Positions 36,521-45,788 of a DNA stretch of 64,000 nt are shown here, one piece after another. Source of the stretch: Algoriphagus antarcticus. Lineage in GTDB: Bacteria > Bacteroidota > Bacteroidia > Cytophagales > Cyclobacteriaceae. How positions within the stretch are numbered: the stretch's first letter is position 1; each line of letters opens with the position of its first letter. Under the pieces are notes generated by a model that made no database searches, was not told the origin of the DNA, and worked only from the letters and a program-made list of their open reading frames with translations. Where the stretch lies: NCBI RefSeq assembly GCF_002150685.1, contig NZ_MSSW01000001.1, positions 62,001 to 126,000 of the forward strand, read 5' to 3'. Both the position numbers and the translations under genes were made by a program.

Positions 36521-37702
36521 ATGCTTCGGATTTTATTCGCTTTTCTATTCGCAATGATCCTGCCTTCGCAACTTCTCTGGGCACAGGAAATCAAGGTAAA
36601 CACCTTGGTAGATGAATCAATTTTCCCGATTCAAGATCAGCATGCCCATGGTAGCAGTATTCTTTATCTCCCAAATGGAGATTTGCTTGCCGTTTGGTTT
36701 CAGGGTTCTGGCGAAAGAAAAGCCGATGATGTCAGGATCATGGGAGCCCGAAAAATCCAAGGCCAACCAAATTGGACCAAACCCTTCTTGATGGCTGACA
36801 CCCCAGGAATTCCCGATTGCAATCCTGTTCTTTTCCTCAATCAAAATAATGAGCTTTTTTTGGTTTGGATAGCAGTTTTGGCTAATCAATGGGAGCAGTC
36901 CATCCTTCGGGTCCGCAGAAGCACAGATTTCCTCCAAGAGGCTGCTCCTCGATGGACTTGGCAGGACAATATCCTACTAAAACCGGGGGAAGAATTTGTC
37001 AAAGAAGTCGAGAAAAGATTCGCTGAATTAGCCGATTCGGGTTTAGGTTGGGCAGAGTATGCGCCACCCTATGAGCGCATGATTCTTGAAGCATCCCGAG
37101 ACTCCAAAAAGCGGAGCATTGGTTGGATGACCAGAATCAAGCCATTGATCAGTGCCGAAAAAATCATCCTTCCTCTATATTCAGACGGCTTCAATTTCTC
37201 GATAATGGCAATATCCGAAGACCAGGGCGAGACCTGGAAACCTAGCCTTCCACTGGTGGGAAAGGGACCTATCCAACCAGCTTTGATCCAAAAATCCAAT
37301 GGAGACATTGTCGCCATGTTGAGAGATTCGGGAGATTCACCGACTCAGATCCAAAAGAGTGTGTCCAAAGACCAAGGGCAAAGCTGGACTTTGGCAGAAA
37401 AAACAGAATTTCCCAATACCGCCAGTGTAGAGATCCTGAGACTGGAAGATGGACGCTGGTGGATGGTAGGCAATGATCTGCATAACGGCCGAAATCAACT
37501 CGCACTTTGGAGCTCAGAAAATGAAGGAGAAAGCTGGTCCAGCTCTCTTTACCTCGAATTTGAATCCGATAAAACAGCCCAGTTTTCCTACCCTGCGATG
37601 ATTCAAGATCCAAATGGACTTGTTCATATTACTTACTCCAAACATCTCCCAGTCGGAAAGACCATCCAATATAGAGTATTGGATCCTCGGAAAATTCAAT
37701 GA
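36521..37702 (+). CDS. Secreted sialidase-fold enzyme (BNR/Asp-box repeats)
   Basis: A signal peptide (about residues 1-21, ending LLWAQ) leads a 393-residue beta-propeller with three clear Asp boxes: SEDQGETW, SKDQGQSW and SENEGESW. GDLLAVWFQGS near the N-terminus and IQPALIQKSNGDIVAMLRD match the BNR_2 sialidase-like family. This fold covers exo-sialidases but also lyases acting on rhamnose-glucuronate linkages, so the substrate is not settled. It lies near sugar-acid and glucan genes on the same strand, supporting a role in releasing sugars outside the cytoplasm. Confidence 0.78.
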   Translation: MLRILFAFLFAMILPSQLLWAQEIKVNTLVDESIFPIQDQHAHGSSILYLPNGDLLAVWFQGSGERKADDVRIMGARKIQGQPNWTKPFLMADTPGIPDCNPVLFLNQNNELFLVWIAVLANQWEQSILRVRRSTDFLQEAAPRWTWQDNILLKPGEEFVKEVEKRFAELADSGLGWAEYAPPYERMILEASRDSKKRSIGWMTRIKPLISAEKIILPLYSDGFNFSIMAISEDQGETWKPSLPLVGKGPIQPALIQKSNGDIVAMLRDSGDSPTQIQKSVSKDQGQSWTLAEKTEFPNTASVEILRLEDGRWWMVGNDLHNGRNQLALWSSENEGESWSSSLYLEFESDKTAQFSYPAMIQDPNGLVHITYSKHLPVGKTIQYRVLDPRKIQ

Positions 37703-38030
37703 GCCATGAGACCGAAACACCTTACAAACTCTACCGATAGGGTCGGCGATAGTTGGTTTTTAACTTATTTGATGAGAAGAGATTTCGAAGTACCCCACCT
37801 CTTTATAATGTTCAGCTATAAGCACTTTTGGCAGCAGATGAATTCTCCTCTCAAAAAACTTTTCCCTCTACCCCAAATTTCAAACGATTTCCATAAATAA
37901 ATGGCTTTTCCAGCGTTTTAAAGCCCTTTGAAAGCTAGTTAAACTTTGTACTTTGGAGTTGTGTAAGTATTGAAAGATAAATTCACGTTGATTTTTCTGC
38001 TTTTACTTTCGATAAACCCAAGCTCCCAAA
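37703..38030. other. Intergenic region, no gene recognised
   Basis: A 64-codon frame here has no coding character or homology I recognise. An ACCGATAGGGTCGGCGAT stretch at about 37733-37750 resembles the palindromic repeats of other gaps. The promoter of the transporter gene is expected in the last ~100 bp, but no TAnnTTTG box stands out. Confidence 0.45.
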
Positions 38031-39512
38031 ATGGCCAAATCACCCCTCTCCTTTTCCCAAATCATCAACATGAATGTTGGTTTTTTTGGAATTCAATACA
38101 GCTTTGGCTTGCAGCAAAGCGCCGTCAACCCGATCTATGACATGCTCGGAGCGGCACCGGATCAGATTCCTATTTTGAATCTTGCAGGGCCGATGACGGG
38201 CTTGTTGATTCAGCCGATCATCGGAGCGCTGAGCGATAGCACCTGGAGTGAGCGTTTTGGGAGAAGAAAACCCTACTTTTTTATCGGAGCTCTTTTCTGT
38301 AGCATTTGCCTGTTCTTATATCCCTTTTCCAGTTCGCTTTGGATGGCAGCTGGATTACTTTGGGTCTTGGATGCGGCCAACAATACCGCAATGGAGCCTT
38401 ACCGAGCGCTGATTGCTGATGTTTTGCCTGAAGAGCAATATCCTAAAGGATTTTTGACACAGAGTTTCTTCACAGGTTTGGGCATTACGCTAGCCAATCT
38501 CTCCTTATTCGTCTTTCAAAAATATATCCCCGGAATCTCCGGCTCACTTCCCTATTGGGTGTATGCTTCCTTCTTTTTAGGTACGGTCTGTTCGATCGGT
38601 TCGGTGCTTTGGAGTATTTCCAAAACTCCCGAATACCCGCCTTCACCAGCTGAAATGGCGGCTTTGAAAGAACGAAATAAAGGAATGCCGCATCCTGCAA
38701 TTCAGTTTTTCCTCTCAATACTGACCACATTGGTTGCTTATTTAGTTCTTTTTCTATTGTTGATTCCTTCGATTTTTGATCGGAAAATCATCCGAAAAAC
38801 CATCCACTGGGCGGAAAATAACCCCACCACGAAAGTACTCTTTGCCCAAAACCTGGAGATTATCGAAGCCATCACGGTGATGCCCAATGTCATGTGGAAG
38901 CTTTCACTTGTTTATCTTTTTCAGTGGTACGCACTGTTTTGTTATTGGCAGAATGCCGCAAAAAGCATAGCACAATCAGTATATAACACCAGTCCTTTAG
39001 AGAATAAGGCACTTTATGAAGAAGCCGTTGGCTGGACGGGTTTGGTCAATGGCTGGTACAATATCGTCACCTTCCTCTCAGCCTTCTACCTGGCTCGAAT
39101 GGCCACAAGGTTTGGACCTAAAAAAGTACACTTTGTCTGTCTGATTATGGCTGGAGTGGCACTTTTGGTTTTCCCTTTTATAGAAAATAAATATCTCTTG
39201 TTTGCTCCGATGACCGGTTTTGGGATTGCCTGGGCAAGCATGATGGGTGTTCCGTATTTACTTGTAGTCAATGAAATTCCGAAAGAACGCTATGGCGTTT
39301 ACATGGGGGTGATCAATATGATGATCGTGATTCCAATGATCTTCCAAACGTTGAGTTTTGGCTATATCTCCAAAACCTTTCTCAATAACGATCCCGGATT
39401 GGCCATTGCCTTTGCAGGAGTTTTACTGCTTTTGGCAGCATTGGCTACACTCCGAATCAAAGAAACTTACGGTGAGGCCTCTGCCGTCCCAGCATCGGGA
39501 GGAGGACATTAA
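38031..39512 (+). CDS. MFS transporter, SLC45/sucrose-maltose type
   Basis: The 493-residue transporter has 12 predicted transmembrane segments and the glycoside-transporter motifs GFFGIQYSFGLQQSAVNPIY, GLLIQPIIGALSD and SERFGRRKPYFFIGA, which match the SLC45-like proton-coupled disaccharide (sucrose/maltose) family. It is followed after 14 bp by an amylosucrase-like gene and a convergent LacI regulator, so sucrose or a maltose-like sugar is the probable substrate. A longer insertion lies in the central loop (about 220-290). Confidence 0.85.
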   Translation: MAKSPLSFSQIINMNVGFFGIQYSFGLQQSAVNPIYDMLGAAPDQIPILNLAGPMTGLLIQPIIGALSDSTWSERFGRRKPYFFIGALFCSICLFLYPFSSSLWMAAGLLWVLDAANNTAMEPYRALIADVLPEEQYPKGFLTQSFFTGLGITLANLSLFVFQKYIPGISGSLPYWVYASFFLGTVCSIGSVLWSISKTPEYPPSPAEMAALKERNKGMPHPAIQFFLSILTTLVAYLVLFLLLIPSIFDRKIIRKTIHWAENNPTTKVLFAQNLEIIEAITVMPNVMWKLSLVYLFQWYALFCYWQNAAKSIAQSVYNTSPLENKALYEEAVGWTGLVNGWYNIVTFLSAFYLARMATRFGPKKVHFVCLIMAGVALLVFPFIENKYLLFAPMTGFGIAWASMMGVPYLLVVNEIPKERYGVYMGVINMMIVIPMIFQTLSFGYISKTFLNNDPGLAIAFAGVLLLLAALATLRIKETYGEASAVPASGGGH

Positions 39513-39526
39513 ACCAAATTAAATAG

Positions 39527-41512
39527 TTGACTATTAATTCTTTGAACACCACTATACGCAACCAAATTTTGAATCAACAAATCCACCACTTTATCACCTC
39601 CGAACTTCCCAAAACTGGTTTTGAACCAAACGGGAAGGATAAGCAGCTGAATTTTCGATTAGTGGAAGGGCTGGAGCGCTTGATTCCACTTTATCAAAAC
39701 ATTTACCACACGCATCCAAAAGCGGATCAAACTTTTGAAAAATTGATCCAGACCTTGGTTGATTTTGCACAAAAGCGAGCTCCCGAACTACAGCAAAGAG
39801 ACAATTCAAAAAAACCACAATGGTTTCTCAGCAATGAACTGGCCGGGATGAGTCTATACGTGGATCGATTTTGCGGAAATCTAAAAAACCTCTCCGCTAA
39901 GCTGGACTATTTTGAAGACCTGGGTATCAATTTCCTACATCTAATGCCGCTTTTTGAGAGCCCCTCGGGAGAAAGTGACGGCGGCTATGCAGTATCCAAT
40001 TTTCGAAAAATAGATCCAAAGTTTGGCAGTTTGGAAGATCTGATCGCTTTGCGAAAAGCCATGCAAAAAAAGGAGATGTATCTGATGCTGGATATTGTCT
40101 TGAATCATACTTCCCATCGCCATGAGTGGGCCGAAAAGGCCAAAGCCGGCGATCCCGAGTTTCAGGATTATTTCTACATGTATGACAACCGCTGGATTCC
40201 AAATGAATATGATGCTGCAATGCCTGAGATTTTTCCGGAAAGCTCCCCGGGAAATTTCACCTATGTGCCTGAATGTGACAAATGGGTAATGTCCGTATTT
40301 CACAATTACCAATGGGATTTGAATTTCATGAATCCGGCGGTATTTGTAGCGATGGTAGAAAATGTGCTTTTCTATGCCAATCTCGGTGTGGATCTGCTTC
40401 GGATCGATGCTCCGGCTTTTATCTGGAAACAAACAGGTACCTCTTCCCAAAATTTGCCGCAGGCGCATGAACTCCTCCGACTGATCAAACAATGTGTCGC
40501 CATAGCTAGCCCTGGCATGGCACTATTGGGTGAAGCGATCGTAGCTCCAAAAGAGATCATGAAGTATTTTGGGACGGGAGATTATTCTGCCAAAGAGTGT
40601 GATTTTGCATATAATGCAACCCAAATGGCGCTGCAATGGGATATGCTTGCCACCGGCGATACCCGTGTGATGCTGGCTGCTCAGCACGATCTGATGCAGA
40701 AACCATTCGGTACATCTTGGATTACGTACACGCGATGCCATGATGATATTGGCTTGGGCTACGAAGATTCGAAAATCGCCCAAGTAGGAAAGGATCCATT
40801 TCTCCATCGCCAATTTTTAAAGGATTATTATACTGGTTCCTATCCGGGAAGTCCTGCGAAAGGCGCCTTGTTTTCTTCAAATCCTAAAACTGGAGATGCC
40901 AGAATTTCAGGTTCTTTGGCTTCGCTCTGCGGTTTGGAAAAAGGATTGGAAAATTGCAGTCAAGAGGAAATAGATCGATCGATTCAGAAGATACTTATGA
41001 TGCAGGCGCATTCATTTTTCTTGGGTGGGGTTCCGATGATTTTCTACGGCGACGAAATCGGCTACACCAACGATTACAGCTATTTGGATGATCCAGGAAA
41101 AAGCTATGACAATCGCTGGATGCATAGACCTGTGATCGACTGGGTCAAGAATAACCGTTCCAAAGAACTTGGTACAATAGAACAAAAGATATACGACGGA
41201 ACGAAAAAATTGTTAACTATTCGAAAAAGCCTTCCGGTGCTTAGCGACTTGAAAAATCTGACTTGGCTATCGCCTCACAATATTCATGTGGCGGGTTTTC
41301 TGCGAGCTTTCGGGGATAAGAAAGTCTATGGCGTTTTCAATTTCGGAGCAGAGACTGCCTTTTTGACTTGGTATGCTTTCAAGGGGCATGGAAAAACTCC
41401 TGAAAAACTCAAAGATCACTGGACAGGGAGTGAGATGCAGGTTGGCATGGACAATGAGTTTCTGATCATTTCCCCATACGGTTTCCATCTGCTGGAAGTC
41501 ATCAATGACTAG
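39527..41512 (+). CDS. GH13 alpha-amylase-family enzyme, amylosucrase-like
   Basis: The 661-residue protein has an N-terminal helical domain (~1-95) typical of amylosucrases, then a GH13 barrel: DIVLNHTS (region I), LLRIDAPAF with the nucleophile Asp near 292, LLGEAIVAP with the acid/base Glu near 335, and YTRCHDDIG with the third Asp near 405. Amylosucrases transfer glucose from sucrose to glucan and release fructose; sucrose hydrolase or trehalose synthase relatives cannot be ruled out. No ATG is available near the N-terminus, so the TTG at 39527 is the likely start. It follows a disaccharide transporter. Confidence 0.82.
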   Translation: MTINSLNTTIRNQILNQQIHHFITSELPKTGFEPNGKDKQLNFRLVEGLERLIPLYQNIYHTHPKADQTFEKLIQTLVDFAQKRAPELQQRDNSKKPQWFLSNELAGMSLYVDRFCGNLKNLSAKLDYFEDLGINFLHLMPLFESPSGESDGGYAVSNFRKIDPKFGSLEDLIALRKAMQKKEMYLMLDIVLNHTSHRHEWAEKAKAGDPEFQDYFYMYDNRWIPNEYDAAMPEIFPESSPGNFTYVPECDKWVMSVFHNYQWDLNFMNPAVFVAMVENVLFYANLGVDLLRIDAPAFIWKQTGTSSQNLPQAHELLRLIKQCVAIASPGMALLGEAIVAPKEIMKYFGTGDYSAKECDFAYNATQMALQWDMLATGDTRVMLAAQHDLMQKPFGTSWITYTRCHDDIGLGYEDSKIAQVGKDPFLHRQFLKDYYTGSYPGSPAKGALFSSNPKTGDARISGSLASLCGLEKGLENCSQEEIDRSIQKILMMQAHSFFLGGVPMIFYGDEIGYTNDYSYLDDPGKSYDNRWMHRPVIDWVKNNRSKELGTIEQKIYDGTKKLLTIRKSLPVLSDLKNLTWLSPHNIHVAGFLRAFGDKKVYGVFNFGAETAFLTWYAFKGHGKTPEKLKDHWTGSEMQVGMDNEFLIISPYGFHLLEVIND

Positions 41513-41519
41513 CGAGAAA

Positions 41520-42548
41520 TCAGCCTAGTCGCTGAGTGGATTCTCGAACGACTAGGCTGGTTTTGGTCTCAAAGATTTGATCTTTCCCAACCTCATTATT
41601 TTTAATTGCCTCCACCAGTAATTCCACCGCCTTTTCACCCATTTGATAAGCATGTTGATTGACAGAACTGAGGCCGGGTGAGACAAAATTTGCCATATCC
41701 CAATTGCTAAAACCTATCACGCCTACTTCTTTGGGAATAGAGATTTTGGCTTGTTTCAAATACTTCATTGCACCCATCGCTACCAGATCGGTAATACAAA
41801 ATATTGCATCAGGTTGATTTGAAGAGGTCATCAATTGCTTCGCAAAGTCAAAACCTTCTGCTTCGGAGATTTCCTGACAATGTACCACCCAAGCACTGGA
41901 ACCTTCCATCTCATGATCACCGAGTGCTATGCTATAACCCCGAAGCCGTTCTTGAGAATTTTTGACATGCTGTAATCCATTGATATGGGCGATTTTGCGA
42001 TAGCCCTGTTCAATCAGGTGCTGGACAGCAGAATAAGCACCCTGAAAATCATCTACTATTACTTTTGGGGAAGAAAGTTGATCACTTACTTTATCAAACT
42101 GCACCACTGGACGGCCTTCATCCAGAAATTCTTGGAGATGATCCGTATTCCCTGTTTCATTGGAGATGGAAATCAAGAGTCCATCCACACTGCTGGATAG
42201 CATGGTGCGGCAAGCCATAATTTCGTTTTTAACCAGTTCATCGGTTTGACTGACCAGGATACTGTAGTGATGCTTTTTTGCTTCCTTGATCGCTCCTGAG
42301 ATCACCGATGAGAAAAAGTAATGAACCAACTCCGGCACCACCATGCCGATTGTCATGGTCTTATTTTTCCGAAAATTAACCGCCATCGTGTTGGGCACAT
42401 AATTGTGCTTTTCTGCAAATTCCTTGACCATTTTAACTGTCTCATCAGAGATTCCGGCATAGGAATTTAAGGCTCTGGAAGCCGTGGAGACAGAAATGCC
42501 AAGTTCCTTGGCAATATCCTTCAAGGTTATTCTTTTTCGATCAGGCAT
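41520..42548 (-). CDS. LacI family transcriptional regulator
   Basis: The 342-residue repressor has the LacI HTH at the N-terminus (ITLKDIAKELGISVSTASRALN) and a periplasmic-binding-like effector domain (about 60-340; TIGMVVPELVHYFFSSVISG, AIFCITDLVAMGAM, VGVIGFSNWDMANFVSPGLSSV). It is convergent with the amylosucrase-like gene and probably controls the transporter/amylosucrase genes in response to their sugar. Its last ~13 codons overlap a hairpin that may terminate the opposite transcript. Confidence 0.88.
   Translation of the reverse strand: MPDRKRITLKDIAKELGISVSTASRALNSYAGISDETVKMVKEFAEKHNYVPNTMAVNFRKNKTMTIGMVVPELVHYFFSSVISGAIKEAKKHHYSILVSQTDELVKNEIMACRTMLSSSVDGLLISISNETGNTDHLQEFLDEGRPVVQFDKVSDQLSSPKVIVDDFQGAYSAVQHLIEQGYRKIAHINGLQHVKNSQERLRGYSIALGDHEMEGSSAWVVHCQEISEAEGFDFAKQLMTSSNQPDAIFCITDLVAMGAMKYLKQAKISIPKEVGVIGFSNWDMANFVSPGLSSVNQHAYQMGEKAVELLVEAIKNNEVGKDQIFETKTSLVVRESTQRLG
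41521..41563 (+). terminator. Hairpin terminator inside the 3' end of the LacI gene
   Basis: Eleven-base perfect arms CAGCCTAGTCG (41521-41531) and CGACTAGGCTG (41549-41559) followed by GTTTT. It begins 9 bp after the amylosucrase-like stop codon, so it fits a terminator for the plus-strand operon while also encoding the end of the repressor. Confidence 0.55.
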
Positions 42549-42687
42549 GAAAAGTGGTCAATTGGGTTTGATAATGTATCGAAAATTTTGGTGTTATTTA
42601 GAAAAATGAATTTTGGAAAGGAGCTCTCAAAAAGAGATTTTGGAGGAAATGATTTTTCAAAATGATTATGGCTCATCAAAAAAATAG

Positions 42688-42759
42688 TAGCCCCGCTAGG
42701 AATCGAACCTAGATCTAGCGTTTAGGAAACGCTTGTTCTATCCATTGAACTACGGGGCC
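42688..42759 (-). tRNA. tRNA-Arg (anticodon CCU)
   Basis: The minus strand folds into a 72-nt cloverleaf: acceptor GGCCCCG paired with CGGGGCU (one G-U), D stem GUUC/GAAC, anticodon stem AGCGU/ACGCU with loop UUCCUAA giving anticodon CCU (reads AGG), T stem CUAGG/CCUAG with loop UUCGAUU, discriminator A. CCA is not encoded. Confidence 0.95.
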
Positions 42760-42798
42760 ATTTTGAACTAACCTTCCTTTTGAAGGTCAAAGTTACAG

Positions 42799-42825
42799 CT
42801 AGCGTTTAGGAAATGCTGTTCCTCT
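42799..42825 (-). repeat. Partial copy of the tRNA anticodon arm
   Basis: CTAGCGTTTAGGAAA at 42799-42813 is identical to 42715-42729 inside the tRNA, followed by the similar TGCTGTTC against CGCTTGTTC. It covers the anticodon arm only. It may be the relic of a second tRNA or a leftover of an integration event, since the anticodon arm is a common recombination site. Confidence 0.55.
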
Positions 42826-43007
42826 TTTGACTTTCCGTATATTTCCATTGAACCCTGCCTATAGACGAAGGCAGATTTAGGACAATATTGAAAATCCGGA
42901 AGTCTGTTATGGTTATAAATGATTGATTCAGCTCCCTTTTGACGAATCTATCGCAAGATAACCTAAAACCCCTATTTTAGGCAAATATTCTTTAGCCAAC
43001 TTATGGC

Positions 43008-43032
43008 TTTACAAGTAATTACACTATCTTTG
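43008..43032 (+). promoter_or_regulatory. Promoter of the rpsP-rimM-trmD-rplS operon
   Basis: A -7 box TATCTTTG at 43025-43032 matches the Bacteroidota consensus TAnnTTTG, with a weak TTT-containing -33 region near 43008. The start codon of rpsP is 56 bp downstream, a normal leader length. Confidence 0.6.
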
Positions 43033-43087
43033 CACTCCAAAATTAGGATGGACGGGTTCCATTCACTCACTAAATACATTCAAATTT

Positions 43088-43945
43088 ATGTCAGTAAAAA
43101 TCAGATTAGCACGAAGAGGTAGAAGAAAAATGGCTATCTACGACGTGGTTGTAGCTGATGCAAGAGCTCCACGTGATGGACGCTTCATCGAAAAGATCGG
43201 ATCTTACAATCCAAACACAAATCCTGCTTCTATCAACATCAACAATGAGCGCGCTCTTAAATGGTTGTTGAACGGAGCTCAGCCAACAGACACCGTGAAA
43301 GCTATGCTTTCTTACAGAGGCGTTATGCTGAAAAAACACCTTCAGATTGGTGTATTGAAAGGTGCAATCACGCAAGAAGTAGCAGATGCTAAATTCGAAG
43401 CATGGTTGAACGAGAAAGACACGAAGATTGCTGGTAAAACAGAAGGTATCTCTGCAGCTAAAGCTGATGTACGTAAGAAAGCAATGGATGCTGAAACGGC
43501 TAAGAACCAAGCTAGACTTGACGCAATCAAAGCAAGAGAAGACGAACAAAAAGCTCTTCTAGCTGCTGCTGAAGCTGCAAACAACCCTGCTCCTGCTCCT
43601 GTAGTAGAAGAAGCAGTTGCTGAAGAGGCTCCTGTAGAAGAAAAAGCACCTGTTGCTGAAGAGACTCCTACTACTGAAGAAGCACCTGCGGTAGAGGAAA
43701 CTCCTGCTGCTGAAGCTGAAGAAGCACCTGCGGTAGAGGAAACTCCTGCTGCTAAAGCTGAAGAAGCACCTGCGGTAGAGGAAACTCCTGCTGCTGAAGC
43801 TGAGGCTCCTGCAGCTGAAGCTGAGGTTCCTGTAGCTGAAGAAGCACCGGAAGCTAAAACTCCTACTGAAGAGAAAGCTCCTGAAGCTAAAACTCCTACA
43901 GAAGAAAAAGCTCCTGAAGCTGGCGAAGACGAAGCAAAAGCTTAA
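43088..43945 (+). CDS. rpsP: 30S ribosomal protein S16 with long Ala/Glu/Pro tail
   Basis: Residues 1-~85 are a normal S16 ([42 protein letters not shown]). A charged helix follows to ~165, then about 120 residues of Ala, Glu, Pro and Val repeats ending in [11 protein letters not shown] copies. The total of 285 residues is over three times the usual S16; extensions are common in Bacteroidota but this one is long. Three nearly identical 42-bp units at 43676-43801 show that the tail grows by tandem duplication. It is first in the classic S16-RimM-TrmD-L19 operon. Confidence 0.95.
   Translation: MSVKIRLARRGRRKMAIYDVVVADARAPRDGRFIEKIGSYNPNTNPASININNERALKWLLNGAQPTDTVKAMLSYRGVMLKKHLQIGVLKGAITQEVADAKFEAWLNEKDTKIAGKTEGISAAKADVRKKAMDAETAKNQARLDAIKAREDEQKALLAAAEAANNPAPAPVVEEAVAEEAPVEEKAPVAEETPTTEEAPAVEETPAAEAEEAPAVEETPAAKAEEAPAVEETPAAEAEAPAAEAEVPVAEEAPEAKTPTEEKAPEAKTPTEEKAPEAGEDEAKA
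43676..43801 (+). repeat. Three tandem 42-bp units in the rpsP tail
   Basis: Units at 43676-43717, 43718-43759 and 43760-43801 each encode [12 protein letters not shown](E/K)A. They are identical at the DNA level except for one base (GAA to AAA) in unit 2, so the duplication is recent. Shorter degenerate units flank them. Confidence 0.9.
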
Positions 43946-43956
43946 TATAAATCCCC

Positions 43957-44487
43957 ATGAATAAAGACCAAAGCTTTCAGTTAGGCTACGTGTCTAAAGT
44001 TCATGGACTTCGTGGAGAAGTAATGATCATGCTGGATGTCGATTATCCTGAGGATTATCAGACGTTAGAGCACATATTCCTAGAGCAAAAATCCCGGCTT
44101 GTGCCGTTTTTCCTGGAGCACTTTGTACTCCAACCCGGAAATAAAGCATTGGCAAAATTCGAGGATTTAAACTCACTGGATCAGGTAGAAGATTTGGTTG
44201 GATTGGGAGTATATCTTCCATTGACAGCCCTACCTGAACTGAAAGAAGATCAGTATTTCTTCCATGACTTGATCGGCTTCGAAGTCCATGACGAGACTAA
44301 GGGACTGATCGGACCTATTCAGATCGTATATGATCTGGAGACACAGAATCTCCTCGGAGTAACCTACCAGGAAAAAGAAGTGCTGATACCAATTCAGGAC
44401 GGAATTATCCAAAAGGTGGACAAGGCAGCTAAAAAAGTTTACTGCCGATTACCCGAAGGTTTACTTGAAATTTATCTGGAAGATTAA
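43957..44487 (+). CDS. rimM: Ribosome maturation factor RimM
   Basis: The 176-residue protein starts with the RimM beta-barrel (FQLGYVSKVHGLRGEVMIMLD) and has a PRC-barrel C-terminus (YFFHDLIGFEVHDE, LIPIQDGIIQKVDKAAKKV). It helps assemble the head of the 30S subunit around S19. It is 11 bp after rpsP and 3 bp before trmD, in the conserved operon order. Confidence 0.94.
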   Translation: MNKDQSFQLGYVSKVHGLRGEVMIMLDVDYPEDYQTLEHIFLEQKSRLVPFFLEHFVLQPGNKALAKFEDLNSLDQVEDLVGLGVYLPLTALPELKEDQYFFHDLIGFEVHDETKGLIGPIQIVYDLETQNLLGVTYQEKEVLIPIQDGIIQKVDKAAKKVYCRLPEGLLEIYLED

Positions 44488-44490
44488 CCC

Positions 44491-45207
44491 ATGCACATTG
44501 ATATTATCACTGTAGTGCCGGGATTATTGGAAGGGCCTTTTGCACATTCCATTCTGAAAAGAGCGGAGGACAAAGGACTTGCCAGTATTCGGGTGATCAA
44601 TCTACGGGATTATTCAACTAGCAAGCAAAAGCAAGTCGATGACTACGCTTTTGGAGGGGGAGCCGGGATGGTAATGTCCATTGAACCAATCGCTCGATGC
44701 ATAGAAGCACTTCAGAAGGAGCGCACGTACGATGAGATCATCTACATGACACCTGATGGAGCTAGGTTCGACCAACCTATGGCAAATGCACTTTCGCTCA
44801 GTCAAAACCTGTTGATCCTTTGTGGTCATTATAAGGGAGTGGATGAGAGAGTAAGAGAGCGATTCATCACCAAAGAAATCAGTATTGGTGATTATGTACT
44901 TTCTGGGGGAGAATTGGCAGCGGCTGTAGTGGCTGATGCGCTGATTCGCCTGATCCCGGGAGTATTGAATGATGAGACCTCAGCTTTGACAGACTCTTTC
45001 CAGGATGGACTGCTGGCACCGCCGGTGTACACTCGCCCCGCTGATTATGATGGGATGAAAGTGCCGGAAATACTGCTATCAGGACATGAAGCCAAGATAA
45101 ACGAATGGAGATTTGAAGCATCGGTTCGCCGAACCCAAGAGAGAAGACCTGACTTGCTAAGCAATAAGGAAACTGGGATAAGCGATACAGAATCGTATAA
45201 GAAGTAA
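44491..45207 (+). CDS. trmD: tRNA (guanine-N1)-methyltransferase TrmD
   Basis: The 238-residue SPOUT-knot enzyme methylates G37 of tRNAs. Family motifs are present: [64 protein letters not shown] and [17 protein letters not shown]. Length is standard. It is located between rimM and rplS as in most bacteria. Confidence 0.96.
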   Translation: MHIDIITVVPGLLEGPFAHSILKRAEDKGLASIRVINLRDYSTSKQKQVDDYAFGGGAGMVMSIEPIARCIEALQKERTYDEIIYMTPDGARFDQPMANALSLSQNLLILCGHYKGVDERVRERFITKEISIGDYVLSGGELAAAVVADALIRLIPGVLNDETSALTDSFQDGLLAPPVYTRPADYDGMKVPEILLSGHEAKINEWRFEASVRRTQERRPDLLSNKETGISDTESYKK

Positions 45208-45257
45208 TTAAATAAGCCACGCGTTGGCAAACAGCGAAAGCATAAAAACATAAAGCT

Positions 45258-45623
45258 ATGAGCGATCTAATGAAAATAGTAGAAGCGGAATACAGCGAAG
45301 CAAGAGCTAAATTCCCTTCATTCAAAGCTGGCGATACCATCAACGTACACGTACGTATCAAAGAAGGTACCAAGGAGCGTATCCAGCAGTTCCAAGGAAC
45401 TGTGATCCAGCGTAGAAACCCTAACTCTAACGGTGAGACTTTCACTGTAAGAAAAATATCTAATGGTATCGGCGTAGAAAGAATCTTCCCTATCATCTCT
45501 CCTGCTATCGAGCAAATCGATCTATTGAGACAAGGTAAAGTAAGAAGAGCTCGTCTATTCTACCTAAGAGGACGTCAGGGTAAAGCTGCACGTATCAAGG
45601 AAAAAATCAGAGTGAGAAAGTAA
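45258..45623 (+). CDS. rplS: 50S ribosomal protein L19
   Basis: The 121-residue protein has the L19 signatures [32 protein letters not shown] and [13 protein letters not shown], ending in KIRVRK. It sits at the 30S-50S interface. It ends the operon and is followed by a strong terminator. Confidence 0.97.
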   Translation: MSDLMKIVEAEYSEARAKFPSFKAGDTINVHVRIKEGTKERIQQFQGTVIQRRNPNSNGETFTVRKISNGIGVERIFPIISPAIEQIDLLRQGKVRRARLFYLRGRQGKAARIKEKIRVRK

Positions 45624-45643
45624 GATTTCACACGATTGAAATC

Positions 45644-45674
45644 AAAAAGGAACTCAGCAATGGGTTCCTTTTTT
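45644..45674 (+). terminator. Terminator after rplS
   Basis: AAAAAGGAAC and GTTCCTTTTTT arms with a short loop, starting 21 bp after the stop codon, with T run. Confidence 0.85.
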
Positions 45675-45788
45675 GGTTTTAACGCGTAAAATAATTTTGG
45701 GCTTTTTAAAAAATTTTTAGAGATTTTTAACGTTAAGTAATTGGTTGATATACGATTAAAACTCAACTTTATTTAAAATTCTTTGGCT

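Larger units (their letters stand above)
42549..43087. other. Intergenic region holding tRNA-Arg and the rpsP promoter
   Basis: Besides the tRNA, its partial copy and the promoter listed separately, I see no further gene. The stretch 42830-42990 is unremarkable. Confidence 0.6.

Noticed and set aside
36376..36615. 79-codon plus-strand frame before the sialidase-like gene
   Set aside because: It overlaps the signal peptide of the real gene in another frame and has no domain.
37706..37900. 64-codon plus-strand frame
   Set aside because: No coding signature and it crosses repeat-like sequence; not reported as a gene.
39941..40492. 183-codon minus-strand frame inside the amylosucrase-like gene
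   Set aside because: Antisense to the GH13 catalytic region with all active-site motifs on the plus strand.
43676..43801. Tandem 42-bp units as a CRISPR-like array
   Set aside because: Units are contiguous, coding and without spacers; they are a protein repeat in rpsP.
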